Assembly (NCBI GenBank): GCA_031287505.1
Contig: JAITSW010000018.1
Location: forward strand, 1-5,837
DNA: 5,837 nucleotides
Direction of reading: 5' to 3'
Source of the DNA: Propionibacteriaceae bacterium
GTDB lineage: Bacteria > Actinomycetota > Actinomycetes > Propionibacteriales > Propionibacteriaceae
Shown one piece after another: positions 1 to 5,763 of the stretch. Under the pieces are notes generated by a model. It had not been told where the DNA came from, did not search any database, and saw only the letters and a program-made list of their open reading frames with translations. Both the position numbers and the translations under genes were made by a program. How positions within the stretch are numbered: the stretch's first letter is position 1; every line of letters begins with the position of its first letter.

Positions 1-522
1 CTCGGGGGAAGTAAGAATGGCGTTTACCGCATGTGCGCGAATCTGGTCATCGTCTGGTGTTTGACAGGGTTTTGGCATGGGGCAGCTTGGAACTTTCTGG
101 CCTGGGGAGGATATTTCGCCCTGATATTGATTGTCGAAAAGCTGTGGCTAAAGGAAATGCTGGCCAAATTCCCGGCCGTGTTTGGGCATGTTTACGCTCT
201 GCTCGCCATTGTGGTGGGATGGGTCTTCTTTGATGCCGCCGACCTAGGGGAAATCGGGCAAACCCTGCTCGCACTTTTTGGCGGGAGCGGCGTCGCGGCG
301 TCTGGGGCTGCCTGGTACTACCTGCGCAGCAATGCAATTGTATTGGGGTTGGCGATTGCCGCGGCGACACCGTTGCCGGCTCGAGTCATGAAACGTTGCG
401 GCGAACGTTTCCCGCGGCTGGCGGTTATCGTCGAACCGGTCATCCTACTCGGATTATTGTTCTTGGCCACCGCATTCTTAGTAAGCAATTCCTTTAACCC
501 ATTCATCTATTTCAGGTTCTAA
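1..522 (+). CDS. MBOAT family membrane O-acyltransferase, AlgI-like (C-terminal part)
   Basis: The gene enters from the left edge; the frame is open from base 1 and 173 residues of the C-terminus are visible, perhaps a third of a normal MBOAT protein (about 450-500 residues). The visible part opens with LGGSKNGVYR and continues to LTGFWHGAAWNF, the family signature around the invariant catalytic histidine (visible residue 26). Several hydrophobic membrane segments follow (about residues 15-45, 64-79, 110-122 and 140-161), and the protein ends in NPFIYFRF, a typical MBOAT tail. Family knowledge: AlgI-type proteins take an acyl group from a cytoplasmic donor across the membrane to an extracytoplasmic partner that modifies a polysaccharide. 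The stop lies 3 bases before a DHHW/AlgJ-like gene, so the two almost certainly form an operon and a functional pair. Acceptor and acyl group are not shown; O-acetylation of an envelope glycan is inferred. The ATG at base 31 is internal, not the start. Confidence 0.93.
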   Translation, partial: LGGSKNGVYRMCANLVIVWCLTGFWHGAAWNFLAWGGYFALILIVEKLWLKEMLAKFPAVFGHVYALLAIVVGWVFFDAADLGEIGQTLLALFGGSGVAASGAAWYYLRSNAIVLGLAIAAATPLPARVMKRCGERFPRLAVIVEPVILLGLLFLATAFLVSNSFNPFIYFRF

Positions 523-525
523 GCT

Positions 526-1647
526 ATGTCCGACACGAAAATCCGAACCGAATCGACATCCTCGCTCAAACCAATGGTGATGGCGGTTGCGTTTATCCTC
601 GCCATTGGCGGCAGCGGGCTGGCACTGCTTTTCGCCAAACCTGAGAACATCCTTCCGGGAGAACGGCGGCCACCTGCCGAGCCTCCTTCAATGGCGAAAT
701 TGATCGATGGCGGTTGGGACAAAAGCTTTGAAAGCTACTTGTCAGATCGTTTCCCGGGTCGAGAACAACTTCGGGGCATTGTTTCTTTCACAAAGCTTGA
801 CCTGTTTCGCCAAAGCGATGTAGACGGTCGATACCGTAGCGATGGCCAGGTCGGGCAATTTGAAGCTGTCCGCCCAGACTCGGTTCGGCTTTGCGCGGAA
901 AAAATCGCCACTGTGGCCGCCAGCCTGCCCGGCAGACGTCACTTTTATGCCGTCATTCCGGATAAGAGCAGCTATCTAGAGGATTTCCCCGGCTACGATC
1001 CGGCGCAGGTGAAGACGATTATCACACCATTGCTAAGCGAACTCACCGAAGTTGATTTGACCAGCGCCCTGAGTTCGGAGGACTACTACACCACCGACCT
1101 ACACTGGAATCAGGTCAAGCTGGAAAATGTGGCAAGCACTTTAGGCCAGAGCATGGGTTTCAATCCGGCCCGTGGCACCGAGCAAAAGCTCGTCGGGTCT
1201 TTTTGGGGAACCTTCGCCGGCCAGCTTGCGTTGCCGATGCCGCCCGACCAGCTTTTTTACCTAACCAGCCCGGTGATCGACCAGATTCAAACCGGCTACC
1301 TAAACGCGCAGACAGGCAGTTTTGAACCAGGTTTGCTTTACCAACTTGACCGTTTCACCGGCCCAGATCCCTACGATGTTTTTCTCGGCGGCCCGCAACC
1401 GTTGATCCGACTGGGCAACCCGACAGTTTCAAAAAAGCGGCAGCTAGTGGTCTTCCGGGATTCTTTCGGCTCCAGCCTGACACCGCTGTTGCTGGATTCC
1501 TACAGTGAAGTCGTCTTGGTAGATTTGCGCTACATCAACTCCAAATTGTTGACGCGGTACGTTCAAATCGATGCCGATGCCGATGTGCTTTTTCTCTACA
1601 GCTCTCAGGTGGTCAATCATGCAGAAACCCTGTTGGTTACCCGTTAG
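526..1647 (+). CDS. Membrane-anchored DHHW / AlgX-AlgJ-like SGNH-type acyltransferase partner of MBOAT
   Basis: This is a 373-residue protein with a short cytoplasmic N-terminus, one hydrophobic segment at about residues 16-37 (signal anchor) and a large extracytoplasmic domain. Near the anchor is a stretch typical of the family (ENILPGERRPPAEPPS, then FESYLSDRFPGREQL). The DLHW motif at residues 191-194 (within YYTTDLHWNQ) carries the Asp-x-His pair, and FRDSFG at 310-315 supplies the likely serine (S313), with SLTPLL and VDLRY following. This matches the DHHW family, related to AlgJ/AlgX SGNH-like O-acetyltransferases. Catalytic assignment comes from the motifs and is not proven. It starts 3 bases after the MBOAT stop, and no strong Shine-Dalgarno is visible (only CAGG about 10 bases upstream), which fits translational coupling. 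Likely role: receiving acyl groups from the MBOAT protein and placing them on an exported polymer. A non-catalytic accessory role is possible. Confidence 0.85.
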   Translation: MSDTKIRTESTSSLKPMVMAVAFILAIGGSGLALLFAKPENILPGERRPPAEPPSMAKLIDGGWDKSFESYLSDRFPGREQLRGIVSFTKLDLFRQSDVDGRYRSDGQVGQFEAVRPDSVRLCAEKIATVAASLPGRRHFYAVIPDKSSYLEDFPGYDPAQVKTIITPLLSELTEVDLTSALSSEDYYTTDLHWNQVKLENVASTLGQSMGFNPARGTEQKLVGSFWGTFAGQLALPMPPDQLFYLTSPVIDQIQTGYLNAQTGSFEPGLLYQLDRFTGPDPYDVFLGGPQPLIRLGNPTVSKKRQLVVFRDSFGSSLTPLLLDSYSEVVLVDLRYINSKLLTRYVQIDADADVLFLYSSQVVNHAETLLVTR

Positions 1648-1661
1648 CCGACGTACCCAAC
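1632..1661. terminator. Possible shared hairpin at the convergent gene junction
   Basis: Arms GTTGGTTAC (1632-1640) and GTACCCAAC (1653-1661) pair over 9 bp with one mismatch, around a 12-base loop that contains the stop codon of the DHHW gene. It sits where the plus-strand operon meets the minus-strand nuclease gene, so it could end transcription from either side. There is no T-run on either strand, so it is not a classical intrinsic terminator. A second weaker stem (CCCAGA 1677-1682 with TTTGGG 1690-1695) lies just beside it. The call rests mainly on position. Confidence 0.3.
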
Positions 1662-1700
1662 CAGTCTCAGCCATCACCCAGAAGCGAGATTTGGGATTAT

Positions 1701-2405
1701 CTAGCCACAGTTTGAGTCTTCGAGCTCCCGCAACACCATGACCTCTGCCCAGGTGAGGATGAGCTGGTATTTCCTGGCCACATCGATGACGGTCCTCGCG
1801 TATACACACTTTCCAGACATCGTTTCAGGTACCCAATTAGTTGGCATCTTGGCTCCCTTGGCCTGATTCGTTGCTTTGGAAACGGCCAGTAAGTTGCGTG
1901 GGTCGTTCGCAAATGTTCTACGGACGTCAAGTTCCCAGGCGGATGCGCCCCTCTCCCAGGCAACTGCCAGTGGGAAGACATGGTCTATCTGAACCTCTTG
2001 GGGATCGCCACGGTCAAAATGAACTACCTCGCCAGAAAAGGGATCGCTTAGGATGCCCGATTGAACCTTGCAGTTCTTGGCGCTCTTGACGATCTTCACA
2101 TCCCTCAGGTCTCGCTGCAATATGTTGTTTCGAGTATCACAGCCATCGTGGCCAAACTGCGCGTCGGCGTCATCACTCCAAGACTGTCCGAATACGCAAC
2201 CGCGGCCTTTCTTGCAAGATCGGTCATAGCCGGCTACCTGCGGAGCAGCATCTACAACAACCAACCCCGGTATTGGTGTTAGCTGCGAACCACGCGGCAC
2301 CGTGCAGCCCGCTGCCAAAACGCAGATTACTGCTATACCCAAGGCAATCGCCATAGCAAATCTGTGGCTCAAATCAATAGTTTTCGTCGAACGCCGGTTA
2401 CTCAT
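1701..2405 (-). CDS. Predicted secreted lipoprotein with HNH nuclease domain (GmrSD C-terminal/DUF1524-like)
   Basis: The protein has 234 residues. The N-terminus has basic residues, a hydrophobic stretch (about 17-32) and LAAGC with Cys34, a likely lipoprotein cleavage site; Ala at the -3 position is less usual than Leu. The C-terminal half shows the hallmarks of actinobacterial secreted HNH proteins: GCDTRNNILQRDL (88-100), then QIDHVFPLAVAWERGA (139-154) with the Asp141-His142 pair, FANDPRNLLAV (165-175), and N180/K183 before W191. Four or more cysteines outside the lipobox (64, 70, 89, 112, 200, 233) suggest disulfides, consistent with life outside the cytoplasm. Expected activity is metal-dependent DNA or RNA cleavage at the cell surface, inferred from the family; the substrate is unknown. 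The ATG is the first possible start, since an in-frame TAG lies 18 bases upstream; only a weak AGAG precedes it. It reads in the same direction as dprA but 161 bases further on, with a hairpin between, so it may be a separate transcript. The related GmrSD restriction enzymes are intracellular; the signal sequence argues against that role here. Confidence 0.85.
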   Translation of the reverse strand: MSNRRSTKTIDLSHRFAMAIALGIAVICVLAAGCTVPRGSQLTPIPGLVVVDAAPQVAGYDRSCKKGRGCVFGQSWSDDADAQFGHDGCDTRNNILQRDLRDVKIVKSAKNCKVQSGILSDPFSGEVVHFDRGDPQEVQIDHVFPLAVAWERGASAWELDVRRTFANDPRNLLAVSKATNQAKGAKMPTNWVPETMSGKCVYARTVIDVARKYQLILTWAEVMVLRELEDSNCG

Positions 2406-2423
2406 AATCTCTAGCCAATTCTA

Positions 2424-2450
2424 CCGGGAGGTGTCGAAGACACTTCCCGG
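2424..2450. repeat. 12-bp stem hairpin upstream of the HNH lipoprotein gene
   Basis: Arms CCGGGAGGTGTC (2424-2435) and GACACTTCCCGG (2439-2450) pair over 12 bp with one G-T wobble around a three-base loop GAA. On the minus strand it lies about 116 bases after the dprA stop and ends 18 bases before the nuclease ATG. It could end dprA-operon transcription (a U-tract-less hairpin) or fold in the 5' leader of the nuclease mRNA. No T-run follows on either strand. Its right arm is part of the first direct-repeat copy. Confidence 0.55.
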
Positions 2451-2469
2451 ACAAGGGCGCGACGGCACC
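2433..2469. repeat. Degenerate direct repeat, copy 1
   Basis: This copy matches 2498-2534 at 30 of 37 positions by hand alignment. Shared blocks are AGACACTTCC and GCGACGGC. After a gap of about 5 bases the similarity resumes with CACAGAC at 2479-2485 (2539-2545 in copy 2), so the unit may be about 50 bp with a period of 60-65. It lies wholly between dprA and the nuclease gene and has no recognised coding function. Nature unknown: it could be an old local duplication or a dispersed intergenic element. Confidence 0.6.
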
Positions 2470-2497
2470 AGCGTCCTGCACAGACACCCTCGTTTTC

Positions 2498-2534
2498 GTT
2501 GGAGACACTTCCAGGGCAAAGGTGCGACGGCGCC
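2498..2534. repeat. Degenerate direct repeat, copy 2
   Basis: This is the second copy of the repeat at 2433-2469, in the same orientation and 65 bases away. The distal end GGTGC-GACG-GCGCC (2521-2534) can form a 5-bp stem with one wobble. The matching end of copy 1 can do so only on the minus strand, where GGTGC pairs GCGCC with a wobble. It starts 33 bases beyond the dprA stop, reading on the minus strand. Confidence 0.6.
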
Positions 2535-2566
2535 GAAACACAGACCGGGTGAAACAAAGACGGAGG

Positions 2567-3736
2567 CTATAGCAGGCGAAGACCTGCATTTTCTAGATGA
2601 TCGGCCATCGCAACATGCGACGCAGGCTTCAGCTGCCATTGATCTGCCGGATTGAGCATCACCAACTCTTTGTCGCACAGGCTGTGCAAGACGCTTAGGC
2701 AGACGGGGATATTCAGGCCTGCCCGCATTGCGAGCTCTTCGGCGCTTCGGCTGCCTCTACCGGGAATGAACTCGTAGACGCGCAACTCATTCTCGCTCAA
2801 ATCATCGGTTGCCCGGCGTTGCACGGCCGGCCTGGGGACATCAGGCGCGCCTGGGCACACCAACTCCAAAACTTCTAGGCTGTTGGTTACCAAGACCGCC
2901 TCCGCATTGCGAATCAGCTGATGCGGAGAGTACGACATCGCACTTGTCACAGGGCCCGGCACCGCCATTGTGATGCGTCCTAAAGAAGTCGCCCAGGTGA
3001 TCGAATTCTTCGCACCCGAGCGAACGGCGCCTTCGACGATTACCGTTCCGATAGCCAAGGCGGCAATCAACCTATTCCTGCCTAAGAATCTCACCTTGGT
3101 GGGATGCTCACTTGGCGGTAGCTCGCTCACCAACACCCCGTCTTTTGCGATACGGGTGAAGAGGCTGGCATGAGCTTCCGGGTATGCCCTGTTCACGCCC
3201 CCGGCCAGAACGGCGATAGTGGGTGTTCTGCCGGCTAGACAACCCCGATGTGCGGCAGCATCGATTCCGAAGGCACCGCCGGAGATGATCGCGTACCCCG
3301 CGTCGCTCAGATCACAGGCTAGCTCCCCTGCTGCCCGCTCCCCGTAGGCAGTTGCCGCCCTAGCCCCAACTATTGATACCGAACGGGCACACAACTTGGC
3401 CAGATCACCACCGCCACGCAGCCATAGCCCGATGGGAGCACCGCAGAGTTTATGGACGGGTTCGCAACACCCCAGTTGCTCTACCTGTGCCGGCCATTCG
3501 TCATCGCCGGGGATGACGAAGCGAATACCGAGCGAACCGCATTCAGACACCACCTCCTTCAGCTTCAACTCCCTAGCACGCTTTGACATCAGCCCGTCCT
3601 GAGCCAAAAGTCCTTCCCAAACGTCAACCGCTCCAAACTCTGCTATTGCCCTGGCGACTAACGGATTGGCGGGCTCGGTGACGCAGCTAAGCGCCATACG
3701 GGCCATACGTTCACTTGTCATTTCTCTTCCTGACAT
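2567..3736 (-). CDS. dprA: DNA-processing protein DprA (Smf family)
   Basis: DprA binds single-stranded DNA in the cytoplasm, protects it and loads RecA during transformation; in non-transformable bacteria its job is less clear. The Rossmann-like core is evident: SIVGARAATAYG (121-132), ISGGAFGIDAAAHRG (151-165), AVLAGGVNRAYP (175-186), SELPP (204-208), FLGRNRLIAAL (217-227) and VPGPVTSAMS (259-268). A winged-helix tail follows (LSENELRVYEFIPGRGSRSAEELAMRAG, 313-340), as in actinobacterial DprA, and the 389-residue length is normal. The usual small Gly before the conserved His (GxH in HxLIR context) is replaced: SYSPHQLIR. This gene is last in yraN-comM-dprA, 7 bases after the comM stop. The start is uncertain: the ATG at 3736 has only AGAG directly against it, while the in-frame ATG at 3721 (residue 6) has AGGA six bases upstream. 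The 3721 start, giving 384 residues, is at least as likely. Confidence 0.95.
   Translation of the reverse strand: MSGREMTSERMARMALSCVTEPANPLVARAIAEFGAVDVWEGLLAQDGLMSKRARELKLKEVVSECGSLGIRFVIPGDDEWPAQVEQLGCCEPVHKLCGAPIGLWLRGGGDLAKLCARSVSIVGARAATAYGERAAGELACDLSDAGYAIISGGAFGIDAAAHRGCLAGRTPTIAVLAGGVNRAYPEAHASLFTRIAKDGVLVSELPPSEHPTKVRFLGRNRLIAALAIGTVIVEGAVRSGAKNSITWATSLGRITMAVPGPVTSAMSYSPHQLIRNAEAVLVTNSLEVLELVCPGAPDVPRPAVQRRATDDLSENELRVYEFIPGRGSRSAEELAMRAGLNIPVCLSVLHSLCDKELVMLNPADQWQLKPASHVAMADHLENAGLRLL
3724..3731 (-). promoter_or_regulatory. Ribosome binding site favouring the internal dprA start
   Basis: On the minus strand AGGAAGAG precedes the in-frame ATG at 3721, with six bases between AGGA and ATG, which is close to ideal spacing. 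The upstream ATG at 3736 lacks a comparable site: the nearest GGAG (3758-3755) is 18 bases away and inside comM. This suggests that translation of dprA begins at 3721. Confidence 0.5.
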
Positions 3737-3743
3737 CTCTTAT

Positions 3744-5270
3744 CTAGTTCTCTTCTCCACGTCGCATGGCGATAGCCGTTTGCAGGTGTTCTGCGGTAGG
3801 CACATCGGCTCCGGCCAAATCCGCGATTGTCCACGAAAGCCGCAGCACTTTGTCTACGCCACGAGCCGACAACTGGCCAAGCAACACGGCTCGCTCCAAA
3901 AGCTCGATATCTGTGGGAAGCGGCAGCTCTTTACGCAAGACGGCACCCGAGACTTCGGAGTTGTTCTCAAACCCCATCGATTTCAGCCGGTATCGTTGAC
4001 GCTCGCGAGCGAGTCTGACACGCTGTGAGACTTTTGCACTCGGTTCGCTAGTCTGCGCGGCAACTCTCAAAAAGGACTTTCGCAATGGTTTGAGATGTTG
4101 ATGGATGTCGATCCGATCTTTGACAGGTCCGGAGACCCGCTCGGCATAGCGTCGCACGGCTAGCGAAGAACACTTGCACTTCGCCCCCACAGTGGCAGCC
4201 ATTCCACATGGGCACGGGTTAGCTGCCAAGACCAGTTGGAATCGGGCTGGGAAAACCGTGGTGGCACTGGCTCGGGCAATGACGATTTGCCCACCCTCCA
4301 AAGGCATACGTAAAGCGTCCATCACCCTGGGGGAAAACTCAGGAGCCTCGTCCAAGAACAAAACACCTTGATGCGCCAACGAAACTGCTCCCGGGGACGC
4401 AATTCTCGCCCCTCCTCCCACCAGAGCCGGCATTGACGCCGAATGATGCGGACTGACATAAGGAGGACGCCGAATCAGGCCATCGGCAAACTCATAGCCG
4501 ACGAGTGAGTGAATAGCCGACACCTCCCGTGCCTGAGCCTCGGTGAGATCTGGGAGAATCCCTGGAAGACGCTCCGCTAGCAGCGTTTTCCCCACCCCGG
4601 GAGGGCCGTGCAAGAAGAGATGATGGCCACCAGCTGCGGCAACCTCCAAGGCCCATTTAGCTTCCAGCTGCCCAGCCACATCCGCCAGATCCTTTTCGGA
4701 AGTGCTAGAAGAAGGTTTTGCGGACGACGGAGCCATCTGAGCCCCCGGGCCACCGCGCAAAACACTGAAAAGCTCTGCGATGTCGCGTACTCCGGTAACT
4801 GATACCCCGGAGACCAACAATGCCTCTCCCATCTGCGCGGCCGGGACTACCACCTTGTTGAAATCGTGTTGCACAGCCGCCAAGATGGCTGGCAACATGC
4901 CACGCACCGGCCTTACCCGGCCGTCTAGCCCTAGCTCCCCCAAGAGGACGCGCCCATCAAGGCTTCGCGGTTCGCAAAGCCCCCTTGCCGCCCCAACAGC
5001 GGCAACAATAGACAAGTCATAGTGGGTACCGGTCTTGGGAAGGAAAGCTGGAGAGAGGTTAATCGTCACCGGGTCAATCGGCCAGCCCAGCTCCGCAGAG
5101 GCCATAGCAGCCCGACAGCGATCTCGTGACTCATAGAGGGCGGCATCGGGCAGGCCGACCAGAACCGTGCGCGGCAGCCCATTGCCGATGGCGGCCTCCA
5201 CCTCGACCATGGCACCTTCCATACCGATCAGAGCCACTGACCAAGCCCTTGCCAAAGGCACCTTTCTCAT
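3744..5270 (-). CDS. comM: ComM/YifB family Mg-chelatase-like AAA+ ATPase
   Basis: This is a complete 508-residue member of the YifB/ComM family. Residues about 1-170 form the Lon-protease-like N-terminal domain, with NLSPAFLPKTGTHYDL (71-86) and GELGLDGRVRPVRG (111-124). Next comes a low-complexity linker rich in Ser/Pro/Ala (178-192), then the AAA+ module: Walker A GPPGVGKT (222-229), Walker B VLFLDE (303-308), and NPCPCG plus CKC (cysteines 353, 355, 365, 367), which may bind zinc. DRID (385-388) and the C-terminal helical region LSARGVDKVLRLSWTIADLAG (467-487) complete the family pattern. In Vibrio and Haemophilus ComM is a hexameric helicase for branch migration in natural transformation; the role in actinobacteria is inferred. 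The ATG overlaps the yraN stop (ATGA at 5270-5267), suggesting translational coupling; GGGGGA ten bases upstream may also serve as ribosome binding site. All key ATPase motifs look intact. Confidence 0.95.
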   Translation of the reverse strand: MRKVPLARAWSVALIGMEGAMVEVEAAIGNGLPRTVLVGLPDAALYESRDRCRAAMASAELGWPIDPVTINLSPAFLPKTGTHYDLSIVAAVGAARGLCEPRSLDGRVLLGELGLDGRVRPVRGMLPAILAAVQHDFNKVVVPAAQMGEALLVSGVSVTGVRDIAELFSVLRGGPGAQMAPSSAKPSSSTSEKDLADVAGQLEAKWALEVAAAGGHHLFLHGPPGVGKTLLAERLPGILPDLTEAQAREVSAIHSLVGYEFADGLIRRPPYVSPHHSASMPALVGGGARIASPGAVSLAHQGVLFLDEAPEFSPRVMDALRMPLEGGQIVIARASATTVFPARFQLVLAANPCPCGMAATVGAKCKCSSLAVRRYAERVSGPVKDRIDIHQHLKPLRKSFLRVAAQTSEPSAKVSQRVRLARERQRYRLKSMGFENNSEVSGAVLRKELPLPTDIELLERAVLLGQLSARGVDKVLRLSWTIADLAGADVPTAEHLQTAIAMRRGEEN

Positions 5271-5644
5271 CTGGAACCTATCCCCCGCCGATGCTGGACC
5301 GATACCGCACCGTCTGCGGAAATAATCACCCCTAAGGCGTCAATGCGAATATGCCGAGCACTTTTAGCCGAGGCGCGCAACCAATACCGGGCGAGTTCGC
5401 GGAGCTTGCGCAGCTTCTTCTCGGTGATCGCCTCCAGTGGCATCACGGGCAGACGATCTTGGATGCGGCGGCGAGCCTTGACCTCGCAAAAGACCAACGT
5501 GCCACATGGCGCCGGCTCTTGGGCGATAATGTCGAGCTCGCCGGCTGGACAGCGCCAGTTTCGCTCGATAATTCGCCACCCCAGCGATTCCAAATACTCA
5601 ACCGCTGTGTCTTCCCCAAATTTGCCGGTGGACTGCCTGTCCAT
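5267..5644 (-). CDS. yraN: YraN family protein (UPF0102), endonuclease-like fold
   Basis: The protein has 125 residues, the normal size. It opens with GKFGEDTAVEYLESLGWRI (7-25), then GELDIIAQ (35-42) and VFCEVKAR (51-58). The E36/D38 and E54-x-K56 residues form the PD-(D/E)xK-like nuclease signature of the family. RIDALGV (100-106) near the end also fits. Function is poorly known; a Holliday-junction-resolvase-like fold suggests DNA metabolism, in keeping with its recombination-related neighbours. It is the first gene of the yraN-comM-dprA operon, and its TGA overlaps the comM ATG. AAAGGGAG with seven bases to the ATG supports the chosen start. Nuclease activity is inferred from motifs only. 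Confidence 0.93.
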   Translation of the reverse strand: MDRQSTGKFGEDTAVEYLESLGWRIIERNWRCPAGELDIIAQEPAPCGTLVFCEVKARRRIQDRLPVMPLEAITEKKLRKLRELARYWLRASAKSARHIRIDALGVIISADGAVSVQHRRGIGSR

Positions 5645-5652
5645 GACACTGC

Positions 5653-5659
5653 TCCCTTT
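5653..5659 (-). promoter_or_regulatory. Ribosome binding site of yraN
   Basis: Minus-strand AAAGGGA (extending to AAAGGGAG at 5652 side) lies about seven to eight bases before the ATG at 5644. It is the clearest Shine-Dalgarno in the window and fixes the start of the first operon gene. Confidence 0.7.
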
Positions 5660-5671
5660 AGGACGGGTTAG

Positions 5672-5686
5672 TTGTACGCCCTACAA
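5672..5686. repeat. Small inverted repeat in the yraN leader
   Basis: TTGTA (5672-5676) and TACAA (5682-5686) are perfect inverted arms around CGCCC. The element lies 28 bases upstream of the yraN ATG and could be an operator half-site pair or a weak leader hairpin. Arms of five bases arise often by chance, so support is weak. Confidence 0.25.
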
Positions 5687-5728
5687 GAGTTATTACGGCG
5701 CAGAGCCGAAAATCGCCAACCACTTTTC

Positions 5729-5763
5729 AAATCTGTGGATAAACAATTGTTATCCACAGATTT
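5729..5763. promoter_or_regulatory. Perfect inverted repeat containing two opposed DnaA boxes
   Basis: Arms AAATCTGTGGATAA (5729-5742) and TTATCCACAGATTT (5750-5763) are exact reverse complements, 14 bp each, around the 7-base spacer ACAATTG. Each arm contains the consensus DnaA-box 9-mer TTATCCACA (minus strand at 5742-5734, plus strand at 5750-5758). The boxes point outwards, with centres 16 bp apart. The site is 85 bases upstream of the yraN ATG. Seen directly: the palindrome and the exact 9-mers. Known: DnaA binds such boxes at origins, in its own promoter and at some other promoters. Inferred: DnaA control or titration here. Alternatives are an operator for a dimeric repressor (the minus strand core GGATAACAATT also recalls LacI-type operators) or a terminator hairpin of the upstream gene. 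Confidence 0.65.

Noticed and set aside
1701..2405. Type IV restriction (GmrSD) interpretation of the HNH protein
   Set aside because: The protein lacks the DUF262 NTPase half, is short, and carries a signal sequence with a lipobox, so a secreted nuclease is the better call.
2433..2548. CRISPR array
   Set aside because: There are only two diverged copies, with similarity also in the would-be spacer side, and no cas genes in the window.
2061..2655. Plus-strand reading frames of 73 and 117 codons across the nuclease gene and the repeat region
   Set aside because: They run antisense to a well-supported nuclease gene and dprA end, have no recognisable motifs and no good ribosome binding sites.
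2398..2678. Minus-strand frames of 63 and 85 codons over the dprA end and the repeats
   Set aside because: Their repetitive translations arise from the degenerate DNA repeat read in different frames. They overlap the dprA C-terminus and the start of the nuclease gene and match no family.
3666..4028. Plus-strand frame of 120 codons opposite the comM 3' end
   Set aside because: It lies antisense to intact comM and dprA; the protein sequence has no domain features and is best explained as a shadow of the coding strand.
5690..5719. Possible minus-strand promoter for yraN: TTGGCG (5719-5714), 18-base spacer, TAATAA (5695-5690)
   Set aside because: The -35-like box matches the consensus at 4 of 6 positions and the -10-like box at only 3 of 6. 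Such matches are common by chance, so it was not annotated.
5734..5758. Replication origin based on the two DnaA boxes
   Set aside because: Only two boxes are present, with no box cluster, no evident AT-rich unwinding region and no dnaA, dnaN or rpmH nearby. A local regulatory or titration site is more economical.
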